From contig CAJUKB010000004.1 in NCBI GenBank assembly GCA_910587325.1, positions 1-64,000 on the forward strand: 64,000 bases of DNA, read 5' to 3'. Position numbers and translations under genes: made by a program. Of the stretch, positions 42,519-52,345 are shown piece by piece (the stretch's first letter is position 1; each line of letters starts with the position of its first letter). Source of the stretch: an uncultured Bacilli bacterium. Lineage in GTDB: Bacteria > Bacillota_I > Bacilli_A > RF39 > UBA660. The notes under the pieces are model-generated. The model was given only the letters and a program-made list of their open reading frames with translations. It had not been told where the DNA came from and ran no database searches.

Positions 42519-43609
42519 TTCATCTTTTCCTTTTTTATAATGTCTTCAAATATAAGAATGTGGTCTTCTACCATTTGTTCAATATAATAGTCTTTAATTT
42601 TATTCAGATTATTTTTTCCAATTTCATATAATTCTTTATCATTTAGTTTGTTAAATTTTTCTAATAGAGTTATAAATTGATTTTGATTATTTATATCAAG
42701 TAAATATTCTTTTGGCAATAATTCTAGTGCAGCGAGTGCTTTGTCACTTGCTATTATAGGTAAACCGTTCGCCATGGCTTCGTTAACAACAAGCCCCCAA
42801 ATATCATAACGAGTGGGAAAGAAAAAAATATCAGACATTTTGTAAAGTTCTAGGATTTCTTTTTTATCTTTAAATCCAATTAAAAAAACATTCTCTATTT
42901 TATTATGATCAATAAATTTTTGATATTCTACCATTTGATTTCCAATGCCTGCAATTAAAAATGCAGTATCTTTTAATTTTACATTCTTAATTGCTTCTAA
43001 AAAAATATCATATCCTTTTCGATATACTAATTGCCCAACACTAAAAAAAATTCTTTTGTAATTGTATCCTAGTTTTTTTCTTAACTGTAATTTTTTAGAA
43101 TATGTTATGGGAGAAGCAAGAATATCTTGCTTATTTAAAGAAGTAAAATGAAACGTATAAATATTTTCTGCTTTTGCGCCATAGGCTTTTAAATACTCAC
43201 TTGTCCCTTTTCCAGTTGAAAGCCAATAAGAAGCAGAACTCATAAAAAATGTTTTAATCCATTTGGTAAAGATGTATTTATCTTCAGCAAAACCGCCATC
43301 TGCAGATATAACGTATTTCTTTTTCTTCGACTTTAGAATAAAACGGGCTAAGGCAGAAACTTTAGAAGCATAGTTTCCCATTATTATTACATCATAGTCC
43401 TCTTTTAAAAATTGATTTAATTCTTTAAAAAAATGTTTTTTTAAAACATAATATTTAAAGTGATAGATATTATCTTTATACCATTCTTCATTTCGAATGG
43501 AATTATTTCTTTCTTCAAATAAAACCGTTAAGTCGCATCTTTTGGCTAATAGGTTGAAAAAAGTAACTCTATATGGAGCCGGAATATTGGTCATAAATAA
43601 AACTTTCAT
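42515..43609 (-). CDS. Glycosyltransferase family 4
   Basis: 364 aa. The preferred ATG at 43609 (MKVLFMTNIPAPYRV) fits the family; an ATG at 43621 directly touches the AAAGGA ribosome site and is less likely. C-terminal GT-B motifs: FSVGQLVYRKGYDIFLEAIK, GIGNQMVEYQKF, then FFPTRYDIWGLVVNEAMANG with the donor-binding Glu. It is the first gene of the operon that ends at 36831. Upstream are 198 bases with a TATAAT box near 43640 and two hairpins but no gene. Confidence 0.82.
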   Translation of the reverse strand: MKVLFMTNIPAPYRVTFFNLLAKRCDLTVLFEERNNSIRNEEWYKDNIYHFKYYVLKKHFFKELNQFLKEDYDVIIMGNYASKVSALARFILKSKKKKYVISADGGFAEDKYIFTKWIKTFFMSSASYWLSTGKGTSEYLKAYGAKAENIYTFHFTSLNKQDILASPITYSKKLQLRKKLGYNYKRIFFSVGQLVYRKGYDIFLEAIKNVKLKDTAFLIAGIGNQMVEYQKFIDHNKIENVFLIGFKDKKEILELYKMSDIFFFPTRYDIWGLVVNEAMANGLPIIASDKALAALELLPKEYLLDINNQNQFITLLEKFNKLNDKELYEIGKNNLNKIKDYYIEQMVEDHILIFEDIIKKEKMK

Positions 43610-43792
43610 AGCATAACTCATTCCTTTATTTATTTTCTAATAATATTATACAATAGTCAATCTTTGAAATAAAGGAATTTGATACCAATTCTTAAAAATT
43701 CACATGATCGCAATTATAAAATTTTTATCCTTTCTTTTTAAGAAGGATAATTCATTTTTATCTGTTCTACCATACATTTAGATGTTTTATAA

Positions 43793-43817
43793 AAAATCAT
43801 ACATTTCGTATGATTTT
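43793..43817 (-). terminator. Terminator after the DUF2304 gene
   Basis: A perfect 10-bp stem (AAAATCATAC with GTATGATTTT) and 5-nt loop directly after the DUF2304 stop, with T runs on both strands. A second small hairpin (ATCCTT/AAGGAT) lies near 43726-43749. Confidence 0.8.
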
Positions 43818-43819
43818 GG

Positions 43820-44161
43820 CTAATTTTTTTGATTATTTTCTATCTTGCATTTTAACAAAGTTAAATTTTGCTCAAGTTCTATAATTTCTTCTTGTTGTTT
43901 GGTAATTCTTTTAGAATTTCTAAAATTCATCAATACCAAAAATAAAATACAGATAACGAATAGTAATGACGGCGGATACGTAACCCCTAAATAAGTGGCT
44001 AAAAAATCGATACATTGTGGAAATATAGCAAGTAGAAGCATTAAAAGAACCCCTAGTATCCAATAAAAACTTTCTTTGATAGAAAATCTTTTCTTTCTTA
44101 CTTCGTTTAGAATATAAAATCCTATTATTAAAGTCCCTACAATAAAATAGATTTTCTTCAT
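43820..44161 (-). CDS. DUF2304 membrane protein
   Basis: 113 aa: a first membrane segment (3-20), the basic loop EVRKKRFSIKESFYWILGVL typical of DUF2304, two more membrane segments and a C-terminal coiled coil (TKQQEEIIELEQNLTLLKCK). DUF2304 genes are regularly found beside GT2 genes of the dolichyl-phosphate mannose synthase type, as here, where the start codon overlaps the GT2 stop. It probably helps that enzyme bind the membrane or handle the lipid-linked sugar. Confidence 0.8.
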   Translation of the reverse strand: MKKIYFIVGTLIIGFYILNEVRKKRFSIKESFYWILGVLLMLLLAIFPQCIDFLATYLGVTYPPSLLFVICILFLVLMNFRNSKRITKQQEEIIELEQNLTLLKCKIENNQKN

Positions 44162-44901
44162 TATTTCACTTTCTTTCTTCCAATATTTTGTATGACAATT
44201 AGTACTATTGCATAAAACATATGCACCATATATTTAATTGGCTTAATAATACCACCATGCATACTTTCACCATTTTCGCGTATTCTCATTTTAACAGGCA
44301 CTTCTTCGATTTTGAATCCTTTATAGAGCATTTCAATTACGAGATTAGCATCTGGAAATTCGGGATATGCCCCTTTTTTAGCATATTCTTGGATTACTTT
44401 CTTATTTAAACATTGGAAGCCTGATAATGGATCGACTATTTTTTTATTACAAAAAATCCTTATCATCATTTCAAATATCTTTGTTCCAACTCTTCTAAAA
44501 AAAGGACAAGGATACCCTAAATCTTTTAAATATCTAGATCCAATCACAATATCACAATTCTTTTTTTTCATTGTTTCAAATAATTTGACTGCTTCATTTG
44601 GAATATGTTGTCCATCTGCATCCATTTGAATTACGTAATCGTAATCATTTTCATATGCATACTTAATTCCCGTTTGAACTGACATAGCATATTTCATATT
44701 ATAGATATTATTCAAATAATTTATTTTATTTTTTATTAATAATTCTTCTGTATTGTCTTTAGAACAATCATTAATCACTAATACATCAAAGTTTTTTGGA
44801 ACATCCTTTTTTATTTCTTTGATGACTTTTAAAATATTTTCTGCTTCATTATAAGCAGGGATAACTATTAAAACTTTATCTTTACTCTTCATTTTCATCA
44901 C
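44161..44901 (-). CDS. GT2 glycosyltransferase of the dolichyl-phosphate mannose synthase type
   Basis: 246 aa. VIPAYNEAENILKVI near 12-26, NDCSKDNTEE near 42-51, and the metal-binding DADGQH near 92-97. It has no large C-terminal membrane domain; the DUF2304 protein that overlaps its stop may supply the anchor. It makes a polyprenyl-phosphate sugar for later steps outside the membrane. A good ribosome site is not evident, and the MMKMKSKDK start leaves two possible ATG codons. Confidence 0.85.
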   Translation of the reverse strand: MMKMKSKDKVLIVIPAYNEAENILKVIKEIKKDVPKNFDVLVINDCSKDNTEELLIKNKINYLNNIYNMKYAMSVQTGIKYAYENDYDYVIQMDADGQHIPNEAVKLFETMKKKNCDIVIGSRYLKDLGYPCPFFRRVGTKIFEMMIRIFCNKKIVDPLSGFQCLNKKVIQEYAKKGAYPEFPDANLVIEMLYKGFKIEEVPVKMRIRENGESMHGGIIKPIKYMVHMFYAIVLIVIQNIGRKKVK

Positions 44902-44941
44902 TTATATTCATTCTAACACAGAAGATTTTAGAAGTAAAATT

Positions 44942-47137
44942 TTACTTTCTTCTTAATTTTCTCAAAATTCTTTTTAATGGTCTTGGAAACTTCAGCCTAG
45001 ATATAATTTTCCATTTTAAAGTCTGTAATATCCAAGAATAATCTGGATAATTTATGGCAGGAATTACAAACCTGCTATTTCTAAGCATATTTTTTTCTAT
45101 TTCATTTGATAGATTTCCTAAACTCTTCGAATTTTCTAAATATATTTTTTCATAATTTTTAGCCATATCTTTGGAAGTGATAATTTTATATTTATTAATA
45201 GATTCTATTACTTTTTGATATTCGTCTTGGTTAGATAGTATTTTTTCGATTTCTTGGGCAACTATTTTAGTGTCATTTTTGCTATCAATTACCCAACCTA
45301 GATTATATTTTTTTATTCTTTCAGCAATTGCTCCCACATCAAAAGAAACAACTGGGATTCCACAAGCAATGGCTTCTGTCATTGTATAGGAATAAGTTTC
45401 AGGCCATATAGAAAATAAACAAATCAATTTAATTTTATTTTTTATTAATAACTCTTTTAATTCATCACGCTTGTAACTACCATGATTTTCAAAATGTCGA
45501 TTACTTGTTATATTTGGATTATCGCTAATTCCAAATAAATGTACTTTGCAATTTTTAATCCTTTTCTTCTCTAGAAAATCATTTAAATATTTACTTCCTT
45601 TATGTACACCAATAGCCCCTATAAAAGCAATGTCATTTTCATTATTATCTAATGATAAATTTGAAGTGGTCTTTTCAATGTCAATTCCATGTTCTATGAC
45701 GTCTATTTGAAGACTATTAAATATTTCTAATGTTTCATTTTTGGTTGCTAAAGAAGGTGCAATTACTTTATCTGCACTTAATAATAATTTTCCCCAACAT
45801 TCTCTCCAAAATTCAATACTTCCTGCTCTTTCATAATATTTTAAAATACATTGGTTGCATTTTTCGTTATTTGGATTCCCACAGTATTCTGTGCTATCAA
45901 ATAATTTATTAATAAAAGGGCATTGAGAATAAAAATCATGTAGCGTAATCATATATTTTATATTATGGTTATTCAATACATCTACGATGTCAAAAAAATG
46001 GCGTTTCATATGATGAATATGAACATAAGAGATTTTATAATTTTCTACTATTTCTGTTAACATTAATTTATAGTGACTATTGTAATAATTAAGGTCTGTC
46101 ATTTCTACTCTTAAAGTATCATAATTAATCACTATTTCAGAATCTTTAAAATAGGAATATACTTTAAAAACTCCATTTTCTGGCGCTAAAACATGAAAAT
46201 TAAATTGATTACGTAAATTTTGAATTAAATCCCAAGCATGAAGAGATGTTCCACCTCTGTTTTCTTCAATATTTTGCCAATCATGTATAACAAATAAAAT
46301 ATTAGGGTGATTTTCTCTATCGCCTAATGCAAAAGAGATATTTTGAGCAATATAATCGAGCGGTCTTTCTGCTAGCCATATATCCAATTTTCTTCTATAC
46401 TCTGGATATTTTTCTTCTAAAACTTTTAATCCTTCTTTTATTAATTCTTCTTTTGATTCTAAAAATGATTTTGATTCTTTATGAAGAATATAAGTATTAT
46501 CACATAATATATGTCTATATCCAAATTCATAACATCTAAAGCAAAAGTCATTTTCTTCTCCATAGCCTTTTCCAAAAGATTTTTCATCAAAGTAACCAAC
46601 TTTGTTTAACACATCTCTTTTAATATATAAACAAAAACCATGTCCAGTGGGAATTTCTGGATAATAATTATGTGAACACTCTTCTACCAACGCAGCCATT
46701 TGTTCTAATGTATACCCATTTGGAATATCATTTGGTTCAAACGCTTTTGGAACACTTGCTAATGTTGCATTATTTGATAAAGGAGTTACAGTGGCTATAT
46801 TTTCAGACGAATACGCACACTCTTGTATTTTTTTTAACCAGCCTTCTGTAACCTCTGTATCAGAATTCAAAAGTAGTACATCATTATCTTTAGATTGTCG
46901 CATTCCTTTATTTACAGTTTTTACAAATCCTAAATTTTCTTCATTACTTAAAAATAAAATACTTTTATTATTAGCATACTTTTTTAATAAAGGCTGTATT
47001 CTTTCATCTGTACTTTTGTCATCAATTACAATTACTCTATTTTCTTTTAAATCTGTATTTTTAATTACACTCTCTATACATTCCTCTACACATTCATAGG
47101 CATTATAAATAGGAATAATAATATCACAATTTTTCAT
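44942..47137 (-). CDS. Two-domain glycosyltransferase, GT2 + GT4
   Basis: 731 aa. Residues 1-260 are a GT2 domain (IIPIYNAYECVEECIESVI, DDKSTDER, then LLNSDTEVTEGW with the metal site). Residues 275-690 are a GT4 domain (LFVIHDWQNIEENRGGTSLH, VHIHHMKRH, FIGAIGVHKGSKYLNDF, then WPETYSYTMTEAIACGIPVV with the donor Glu). The C-terminus is basic (KFPRPLKRILRKLRRK), as in membrane-associated transferases. The domain order is as in the 36831-38810 protein. It lies 44 bp after the methyltransferase gene. Confidence 0.87.
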   Translation of the reverse strand: MKNCDIIIPIYNAYECVEECIESVIKNTDLKENRVIVIDDKSTDERIQPLLKKYANNKSILFLSNEENLGFVKTVNKGMRQSKDNDVLLLNSDTEVTEGWLKKIQECAYSSENIATVTPLSNNATLASVPKAFEPNDIPNGYTLEQMAALVEECSHNYYPEIPTGHGFCLYIKRDVLNKVGYFDEKSFGKGYGEENDFCFRCYEFGYRHILCDNTYILHKESKSFLESKEELIKEGLKVLEEKYPEYRRKLDIWLAERPLDYIAQNISFALGDRENHPNILFVIHDWQNIEENRGGTSLHAWDLIQNLRNQFNFHVLAPENGVFKVYSYFKDSEIVINYDTLRVEMTDLNYYNSHYKLMLTEIVENYKISYVHIHHMKRHFFDIVDVLNNHNIKYMITLHDFYSQCPFINKLFDSTEYCGNPNNEKCNQCILKYYERAGSIEFWRECWGKLLLSADKVIAPSLATKNETLEIFNSLQIDVIEHGIDIEKTTSNLSLDNNENDIAFIGAIGVHKGSKYLNDFLEKKRIKNCKVHLFGISDNPNITSNRHFENHGSYKRDELKELLIKNKIKLICLFSIWPETYSYTMTEAIACGIPVVSFDVGAIAERIKKYNLGWVIDSKNDTKIVAQEIEKILSNQDEYQKVIESINKYKIITSKDMAKNYEKIYLENSKSLGNLSNEIEKNMLRNSRFVIPAINYPDYSWILQTLKWKIISRLKFPRPLKRILRKLRRK

Positions 47138-47181
47138 TTTACACCGCGCTTTCTTAAGTCATAATACTTTAGTCAATCCCA

Positions 47182-48213
47182 TTATTTTTTCTTGTTTATC
47201 GTAAGTAAACTACATATCTTATTCATGATTCTCCACCTTTTACTGTTATATATTCCATTTAATTCTTCAGTTTTTACTTGTCCTTTCTTTTCTGATTTTT
47301 CTTTTTTAACACTCTCTTTTTTTATCTCTGTTATTTTATTGTTTAAATCTATATTCTCTTCTTTTATATTTTTAAAAGTAACTAACATTTTATCAAAAAG
47401 ATTTGTGTTAATCTCTTTTTTTCCTTTTATATGAACCTTTTCATCATTTGATTTTGTAAGTACAATTATATTCTGCATAATAAAATATTCCTCAAGATAA
47501 TTATTTAAATTATATAGATTATACTCCTCTGCATTGGTAACATAAGGTGGGATAGATAGAATTCTATCCTTACATTCAATATTATAAAAAATATTGACTG
47601 ATGTTGCTATATTAGAAACCATATCGCAAAAAGATTTAAATGTAAAAAATCTTAAATGTGTTGTATCAAGTAAACCTAAACTATTATAATTAAAGTTGCC
47701 ATTAATTAATCCTTTTATAATGTCTATATGTGCAATATTAGGAAGAGAAATAATAATTTGACCATGATCTTTTAAAAGATCATGTATACTAATTAAAACA
47801 TCCCAAGGATTTATTAGATGTTCTAAAATGTCTGCTAAAATTATATAATCATATTTATTTTTTTTTAATATTTCAAAGTTTTTGTTTTCTTTATCTGTTA
47901 TGGAAAAATTGAATATATTCCTAAATAACTGACTTTTTTTACATATGTTAAATGCTTCTACATCATATTCAACACCATCTACTGTACATTGCTTTTCATT
48001 TACCAATATATTGGCAATTAGTCCTGTTGCACAGCCTATATCTAGAACTGTACTTCTTTCTTGTACAAGATTAATTATGGAAATATGAGAGTCATTTTTA
48101 CGATTTTTATCAAATTTAAATTCTTCTAATTTATAATCATATTTATTTTGCTCTTTTATTAAAAACAACTTACTTTTTTCTGCATTTCCTAATTCATAAT
48201 TTTTTATCTTCAT
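47182..48213 (-). CDS. Class I SAM-dependent methyltransferase
   Basis: 343 aa. VLDIGCATGLIANIL near 56-70 is the SAM-binding motif I; VDGVEYD and YIILADILEHLINPWDVL are motifs II and IV of the Methyltransf_11/23 type. Residues 270-320 form a lysine/glutamate coiled coil (NLNNKITEIKKESVKKEKSE-like), common in polymerase-regulating or chain-end methyltransferases. It may methylate a sugar in the locus. Upstream lies the nested insertion-sequence block, which has separated it from the genes at 50978 and beyond. Confidence 0.82.
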   Translation of the reverse strand: MKIKNYELGNAEKSKLFLIKEQNKYDYKLEEFKFDKNRKNDSHISIINLVQERSTVLDIGCATGLIANILVNEKQCTVDGVEYDVEAFNICKKSQLFRNIFNFSITDKENKNFEILKKNKYDYIILADILEHLINPWDVLISIHDLLKDHGQIIISLPNIAHIDIIKGLINGNFNYNSLGLLDTTHLRFFTFKSFCDMVSNIATSVNIFYNIECKDRILSIPPYVTNAEEYNLYNLNNYLEEYFIMQNIIVLTKSNDEKVHIKGKKEINTNLFDKMLVTFKNIKEENIDLNNKITEIKKESVKKEKSEKKGQVKTEELNGIYNSKRWRIMNKICSLLTINKKK

Positions 48214-48365
48214 TTTTTCACCTTTCTAGTTTCTTTATTATTTAGTTTGCGAAAAATTATAATCAATATTACTAGTTAATTGTATCATGTAAACCTTTAG
48301 ATGTAAATTCATGCAAAATAAAAAGCAGGATAAAATCATCCGAAAAGGCAAAAATGCCAAGAAGT

Positions 48366-48398
48366 GAAAATTAGTAGAAAATTAGTAGAAAATTAGTA
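48366..48398. repeat. Three tandem 11-bp repeats in the left end of the ISAs1 element
   Basis: GAAAATTAGTA occurs three times in direct tandem at 48366-48376, 48377-48387 and 48388-48398. It ends at the IS3 insertion point. It may be a transposase-binding array, or simple slippage. Confidence 0.6.
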
Positions 48399-48429
48399 TA
48401 TGGATTGTCAACATTTTTTTAGACAATTT

Positions 48430-49260
48430 TTATAGGGACATTTGCTGTCTGTAAACAACGGGAGTTTTATAATCTAAGGAACCATGAATGCGAATGTTAT
48501 TATACCAGTTTACATAATCAAATAACTCGCACTCTAACTCCTCAAATGAGGAAAATCTTCGGTTATAAGCAAACTCCGTTTTTATGATTTTATATGTCGC
48601 TTCTGCTACCGCATTGTCATAGGGACAGCCTTTTTTAGATAGGGATCTCTTTATTCCAAATGTTTCTATTAATTCCTCTATGATTTTATTTTTAAATTCA
48701 TTTCCTCTGTCTGTATGAAATATATTTATCTTTCTTAAATCATAAGAAATTTTACTGAATGCTTTATAACTAGTTTTGCATCCTTATGAATTCCTGCTGC
48801 ATACCCTATAATTTCTCGATTCCATAAATCGAGTATTAAACAGATGTAATTCCATTTTCCTGCTACATTTACATACGTTAAATCACTTACGACTACATCT
48901 AATTGTTTTTCTCTTTCAAATTCTCGATTTAAGATATTTTCTCCTTCTTCCTCATTGCAAGATGCTTTATGTACTTTAAATTGTTTAACTGTATAGTTAC
49001 TTACTAAACCATTTAAGTCCATAATTTTTCTTATTCTTCTTAGACTTACTTGGTAGCCTAATTCTTGCAATTTTACTTTTATTTTTCTTGAGCCATAATT
49101 ATTTCTACTTTCTTTAAATATCTTTATGATTAATTCTTCTAGTTCTTTATCTTCACGTTTGTTTTTTCTTTCGTAGTAGACAAGAGCTCTGGACACTTTT
49201 AGAGTTTTACACATTGCACTGATACTATACTTGTCTCGATTGGCTTTTATTATTTTTATT
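48430..49260 (-). pseudogene. IS3-family transposase OrfB, frameshifted
   Basis: The first part reads MCKTLKVSRALVYYERK, then the DDE start VVSDLTYVNVAGKWNYICLI and GYAAGIHKDAKLVIK. It then goes out of frame near 48768, where one A seems lost from AAAA before GCATTC. The other frame continues with the rest: FHTDRGNEFKNKIIEE (second Asp), GCPYDNAVAEATYKIIKTE (catalytic Glu) and WYNNIRIHGSLDYKTPV up to TAA at 48430. All three catalytic residues are present, so a single base is the only visible lesion. In intact elements OrfB is made from orfA by a -1 frameshift. Confidence 0.85.
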
Positions 49261-49546
49261 TTCGTCCCATTATCAGCGCTGCTTGCTTTAAAATATCATT
49301 CTCCATTCGCAACCGTTTATTTTCTTTCTCTAGTTCTATCAAACGATTCTCTTCTTCTGTTCGATTATCTTTTGCTTTAAAGGATCCTGTGGTGTTAAAT
49401 TGTTTTATCCAATTGTTTAATGCTGATGGCGTTAATTCATATTCTCTTATTAATTCACATCGTTTTTTTCCGTTATTGTATAAGTTTACTACTTGTTGTT
49501 TAAATTCTTCTGTATATTGTCTTTTTTCTCTTCGGTTACTTTCCAT
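49256..49546 (-). CDS. IS3-family transposase OrfA
   Basis: 96 aa. A helix-turn-helix (YTEEFKQQVVNLYNNGKKRC, then SALNNWIKQF) and a leucine zipper (ENRLIELEKENKRLRMEN), the usual OrfA that binds the terminal repeats. It is intact. It overlaps orfB, near an A-rich stretch suited to -1 frameshifting. Confidence 0.88.
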   Translation of the reverse strand: MESNRREKRQYTEEFKQQVVNLYNNGKKRCELIREYELTPSALNNWIKQFNTTGSFKAKDNRTEEENRLIELEKENKRLRMENDILKQAALIMGRK

Positions 49547-49670
49547 TTTCTTTTCCTTCTTTCTTACTTCTCATATTATAATCTGTCCTTTTCTTTTTTG
49601 TCTAATTTATTGTAACCAATCCAATATGAAAATGTACTAATTTTTATTATGATAAAAGTGGTGATAAAAA

Positions 49671-50921
49671 GTGGCAAAAATTGCAAAAACATTGAAAGAA
49701 TTAAAAGAAAATTTAGAAATAGAAGATTACATAGAAGAAACAGAAATAGAAAATTATGATTTGCATATTCTAACAAATGAGATAAATGAAGAAGCATCTT
49801 ATTTAATGGATAAACGAGAAGAAGAATATATAAAACACTCTTTAGAAGATATAGTAATCATAGTAATATTAGGATTATTTGCAAATAGTAACACCTTTGT
49901 AGAAATTGAAATATTTGCAAAAAAACATTATGAATGGCTTAGGAATTATCTAGAACTTTCTTATGGTTTGCCTTCTATTTGTACAATTAAAAGAGTAATA
50001 GCAGCATTGAATCCGAAAGAATTAGAGGAAATGTGTAATCATGTTTTTTTAAACTTTGTAAAAGTAACTCAAAAACCAATATATGTAAAAAATGGATTAA
50101 AATTGATGGATATAAATAGTTTAGATGGAAAAACGGCAAATAATTCTAAAAGAAACACAATAGAAGGATATATAAAACCAACAAATGCGATGAGTGCCTA
50201 TTCTGTTGTTAATGAAAAATGTTTAGCAACAGAATTTATAAGTGAAAAGACAAATGAAATACCAACATGTCCAAAATTATTAAAAAGGTTAAATATCAAA
50301 GATGTAGCAATCACATTTGATGCTTTAAACACCCAAAAAGATACAATAGATTACATAGTAAAAAATGAGGGATATTATGTTGCACCCATAAAAGATAATC
50401 AAAGCATACTAAAGGAAGATTTGGAACTATATTTTCAAGATTTATATTTAATAAAAGTTGGAAATGCCAAAGTGTATGAAGAAATAGAAAAATCTCATAA
50501 TCAAGCAGAAAAAAGAACATATATATTTACGAATGATATAGATTGGATATACTAAAAAGAAAAATGGTCAGATTTAAAAAGTATAGGTGTACTTATAAAA
50601 GAGATAAATGGAGAAGAAAAAGAAAGAAAATATTTCATAAGCAATATAAAGGCAAATCATATAGAAATATTATCTAAAATAATTAGAAATGAATGGAGCA
50701 TAGAGAATAAGTTACATTGGTATTTAGACATGGTATTTTTAGAAGATAAGAATAAATGTTATATTGAGAATAGTCAAAAAAACTTAAATATAATGAGAAA
50801 ATTTTGTCTTGGAATATTAAAAATAGTGAAATCTCATTACAATATGAGCATGAATTCTATTCGTTTTCAATTGAGTATTGATTTTGAAAATGAAATAGAG
50901 CAACTTCTTAAATTGCTCTAA
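49671..50921 (+). pseudogene. ISAs1-family transposase with a premature stop
   Basis: Starts at a GTG (or an ATG nearby). The N-terminal DDE_Tnp_1-associated domain is seen in LEDIVIIVILGLFANSNTF and YGLPSICTIKRV. Catalytic motifs: INSLDGKT (first Asp), ITFDALNTQ (second Asp), and EWSIENKLHWYLDMVF (Glu) in the later part. TAA at 50553-50555 comes between DIDWIY and KEKWSDLK, where relatives usually have Gln, so CAA to TAA is the likely change. The frame stays open after it until the true end at 50921. Confidence 0.87.
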
Positions 50922-50977
50922 TCCCTTATCGGATGATTTTATCCTGAATAAAAAGTGCGCATTTTTATAAGCGACAC

Positions 50978-52345
50978 CTAATTTTTTATTTTACCTTTTT
51001 CTGAAGAAAATAAAGTAATAATTAACATAATAAATAAAACTCTCGTCATATATCTTAAATATGATGGTGCAATTATGGCTTCTGCTCCAAATTGTACCAA
51101 GTAACAAATAATTAAGAACAGTATCGTAAATAAAATACTTAAAACTCCAAAAACAATATATATTCTTTTGGTATCATCAAAAGAATTCCAGTTTAAAAAT
51201 AAGGAAATAATGAGGATGGAAATTAAAATTGCCCAAGTCCAATCACAAAACTGCTGATTCCACATATTTACTAATAAAGGATTTAACCATTGAATATTAA
51301 AAACAATGACAGACCCACCATCGCTCGAAGTATTCGGTATTGAACTAAATGTATTGGAATATAACTTCCAGATTATTCCTATAAAAACTATTCCTAAACT
51401 ATAGCACAAACATTTTTTCCAGTTGATATTTGTTTTTAACTTTAAATTAGTGAATTTTTTTATTATATAATATAAAATTAAAATTCCAAAATTAAATACT
51501 ACCATTGGTAATCCATCAATTTTGGTCCAACAGGCTGCATTCATATATAGGATAGATAAAAACATATTTGTTTTACAATCATCATATAAAATCCACTCAA
51601 ATAAATAAAGAATTCCTAAAGTATAAAACGCAGCAAACGGTAAATCAGCATATGTTGAAAAAGTATAATCAGCAAAACTATTATAAGTGAGCATTATTAA
51701 AATTATGAAAAAAAGAAATTTAGTTTTATTTATTTTATGTTTTTGTAATAAACCTAGCAGATTTATAATAAAAAATAAAAATATAATTCCTGGGATTATT
51801 CTTATTGCATTTTCAACTATTTTTCCAGAAAATAAGTAAAAAGAACTATATACTATAGGCAAAAAATCTGGATATTTCTCTATTCCTGTATTAAGAAATA
51901 GATTTAATTTTTGTTCTAAAAATATTCTTTTTGCATTTAAAGCCCATGCTGCAAATTCATCTGGGTATAATATATTATGAAAATAAGCATAAGTAATAAA
52001 ATAGGTAAAAAGAAGAATAAAACTAATCAGTAGTAAGAGAAACTTATAATCCATTTTCTTTTTGGTGTTTATTTTTATTCTTATATTTTTTTTCTTGAAA
52101 AGAAAATGTACAACATACAAAATATCGCATAATATTATAAGATAAAAAAGCGAAAACGAAAGTTTTATATTTAACATTCCTATTATTAATACATACCAAG
52201 AAAAGCAAAGAAATCCTAATAATGAAGAAAAAGAAATTCGTTCTAGTTTATTTATTTTATATTTATTAATCAATCCTATTTTTTCCAAAATAGATTCAAT
52301 AAAGAAACCAAAAATAATTAAAATAAATAAGTATACTATTATCAT
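50978..52345 (-). CDS. Polytopic membrane protein, GT-C-like
   Basis: 455 aa with about twelve membrane segments. YPDEFAAWALNAKRIF in the first large outer loop carries an Asp-Glu pair in the place of the GT-C catalytic motif. I know no named family for it. A polymerase (Wzy-like) or a lipid-linked sugar transferase is equally possible. The start codon overlaps the last base of the upstream acyltransferase stop. It is the last gene of the operon from 61168; the ISAs1 element lies directly downstream. Confidence 0.65.
   Translation of the reverse strand: MIIVYLFILIIFGFFIESILEKIGLINKYKINKLERISFSSLLGFLCFSWYVLIIGMLNIKLSFSLFYLIILCDILYVVHFLFKKKNIRIKINTKKKMDYKFLLLLISFILLFTYFITYAYFHNILYPDEFAAWALNAKRIFLEQKLNLFLNTGIEKYPDFLPIVYSSFYLFSGKIVENAIRIIPGIIFLFFIINLLGLLQKHKINKTKFLFFIILIMLTYNSFADYTFSTYADLPFAAFYTLGILYLFEWILYDDCKTNMFLSILYMNAACWTKIDGLPMVVFNFGILILYYIIKKFTNLKLKTNINWKKCLCYSLGIVFIGIIWKLYSNTFSSIPNTSSDGGSVIVFNIQWLNPLLVNMWNQQFCDWTWAILISILIISLFLNWNSFDDTKRIYIVFGVLSILFTILFLIICYLVQFGAEAIIAPSYLRYMTRVLFIMLIITLFSSEKGKIKN

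Larger units (their letters stand above)
48401..49623 (-). mobile_element. IS3-family (IS150-like) insertion sequence, dead
   Basis: Imperfect 25-bp terminal repeats start with TGGATTG and end with TTAGACA: left TGGATTGTCAACA then TTAGACA, right (inverse) TGGATTGGTTACA then TTAGACA. A 3-bp duplication ATA flanks it (48398-48400, 49624-49626). It carries orfA and a frameshifted orfB on the minus strand. It was inserted in the ISAs1 element. Confidence 0.88.
48326..50946 (+). mobile_element. ISAs1-family insertion sequence, dead, split by another IS
   Basis: Perfect 18-bp terminal inverted repeats (CAGGATAAAATCATCCGA) at 48326-48343 and 50929-50946, and a 9-bp target duplication AATAAAAAG at 48317-48325 and 50947-50955. 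ISAs1 elements are known for 8-10-bp duplications. An IS3-family element (48401-49623) sits in its left end, and the transposase has a premature stop, so it can no longer move by itself. The uninterrupted element would be about 1.4 kb. Confidence 0.9.

Noticed and set aside
48366..48398. CRISPR-like array
   Set aside because: Three 11-bp tandem copies without spacers and no cas genes; a simple tandem repeat inside an IS.
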